Assembly (NCBI GenBank): GCA_030679615.1
Contig: JAUXSJ010000055.1
Span: 1-5,478, forward strand
Direction of reading: 5' to 3'
DNA length: 5,478 nucleotides
Source: Parachlamydiaceae bacterium
GTDB lineage: Bacteria > Chlamydiota > Chlamydiia > Chlamydiales > Parachlamydiaceae
Part shown: positions 5,345 to 5,478 of the stretch, piece by piece
Layout of the letters: the number at the start of each line of letters is the position of its first letter
Numbering within the stretch: position 1 is the first letter of the stretch
Program-made: the position numbers and the translations under genes
Notes under the pieces: model-generated
What the model saw: the letters and a program-made list of their open reading frames with translations, nothing else
Told to the model about the DNA's origin: nothing
Databases searched by the model: none

Positions 5345-5478
5345 TAGGCCTCCACTTCTCTCCGACCTAGGTGAGTGTGGCCTATTTGAGTTGGAAAGTG
5401 AAACTCATGCTTATCTGAAGGTAATCAGCAGGCTGTCTCGGCCTGAATCTACTTTGGCTTTCAGGCCGGGACGGCCTG
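5345..5478. other. GC-rich multi-hairpin region: candidate structured RNA or palindromic repeat, cut by the window edge
   Basis: About 53% G+C from 5341 onward by hand count, against 30-38% in the genes. Consecutive helices: TAGGCC (5345-5350) with GGCCTA (5379-5384), continued by CACT (5353-5356) with AGTG (5374-5377); GAGTT (5388-5392) with AACTC (5402-5406) around a 9-nt loop; CTGA (5415-5418) with TCAG (5425-5428); then, with no gap, the 19-bp stem at 5429-5478. No coding frame explains it. It does not show the conserved cores I know for tmRNA, SRP RNA, 6S RNA, 5S rRNA or RNase P RNA. It could be a new non-coding RNA, a MITE-like element, or the end of an insertion. Confidence 0.5.
5429..5478. 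repeat. 19-bp inverted repeat (long hairpin) at the right edge
   Basis: CAGGCTGTCTCGGCCTGAA (5429-5447) pairs along its whole length with TTCAGGCCGGGACGGCCTG (5460-5478) around a 12-nt loop. Seventeen pairs are Watson-Crick and two are G-U if transcribed. The stem ends exactly at the last base of the window, so it could be longer and any following T-run (terminator) or element boundary is unseen. Exact contiguous pairing of this length is very unlikely by chance. Confidence 0.85.

Noticed and set aside
5253..5369. 37-codon minus-strand open frame with a basic translation (ending in DKLRDRI)
   Set aside because: No ATG, GTG or TTG start between the flanking stops and it runs through the 5309-5321 hairpin and the left arm of the 5345-5384 stem; at most a decayed fragment of a mobile gene, which I cannot show.
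5411..5478. Start of an RNase P RNA gene (CAG.C.GTC then a long hairpin)
   Set aside because: The short resemblance to the P2/P3 start is not enough: here the GTC-containing segment is itself locked in the 19-bp stem, and the conserved GAGGAAAGTC core is not in the window.

Overview
The window is AT-rich (hand counts: about 30% G+C in the first gene, about 38% in the central genes) and holds six protein genes plus a short, GC-richer, hairpin-dense stretch at the right edge. A diadenylate cyclase gene followed at once by a YbbR-domain gene, in a compact AT-rich genome with the coding style of an obligate intracellular Gram-negative, suggests a Chlamydia-like bacterium (Parachlamydia/Protochlamydia-type environmental chlamydia). 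This assignment is an inference from gene order and composition, not from a marker gene; other AT-rich bacteria are not excluded.

Layout. (1) 1-221: intergenic DNA with an 8-bp inverted repeat, a short GC-rich patch and a possible promoter. (2) 222-1016, plus: an FkbM-type SAM-dependent methyltransferase with an apparent N-terminal signal peptide. (3) 1017-1106: short convergent gap with no convincing terminator. (4) 4725 down to 1107, minus: a tightly packed four-gene operon, folP - cdaA - cdaR(ybbR) - rsmE, with a 7-bp gap and two short overlaps, read from a recognisable promoter at 4755-4783. (5) 4798-5241, plus: a divergent small membrane protein with two transmembrane helices and a coiled coil, of unknown function. 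(6) 5242-5478: non-coding; from about 5309 it is a chain of hairpins ending in a 19-bp stem cut by the window edge.

How they work together. FolP makes dihydropteroate for folate synthesis. CdaA makes the second messenger c-di-AMP at the inner membrane, and the membrane-anchored YbbR protein is its expected partner and regulator. RsmE methylates U1498 of 16S rRNA. Close packing implies one transcript that ties folate synthesis, c-di-AMP signalling and ribosome modification together. The divergent membrane gene shares the 72-bp control region, which carries a perfect 8-bp inverted repeat around the folP -10 box. The methyltransferase gene is more AT-rich than the operon and may have arrived separately; if really exported it could act outside the cytoplasm or on the host.

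The least explained parts are the structured 5309-5478 region, the putatively exported methyltransferase and the Cys at the sulfonamide-sensitive Phe position of FolP.
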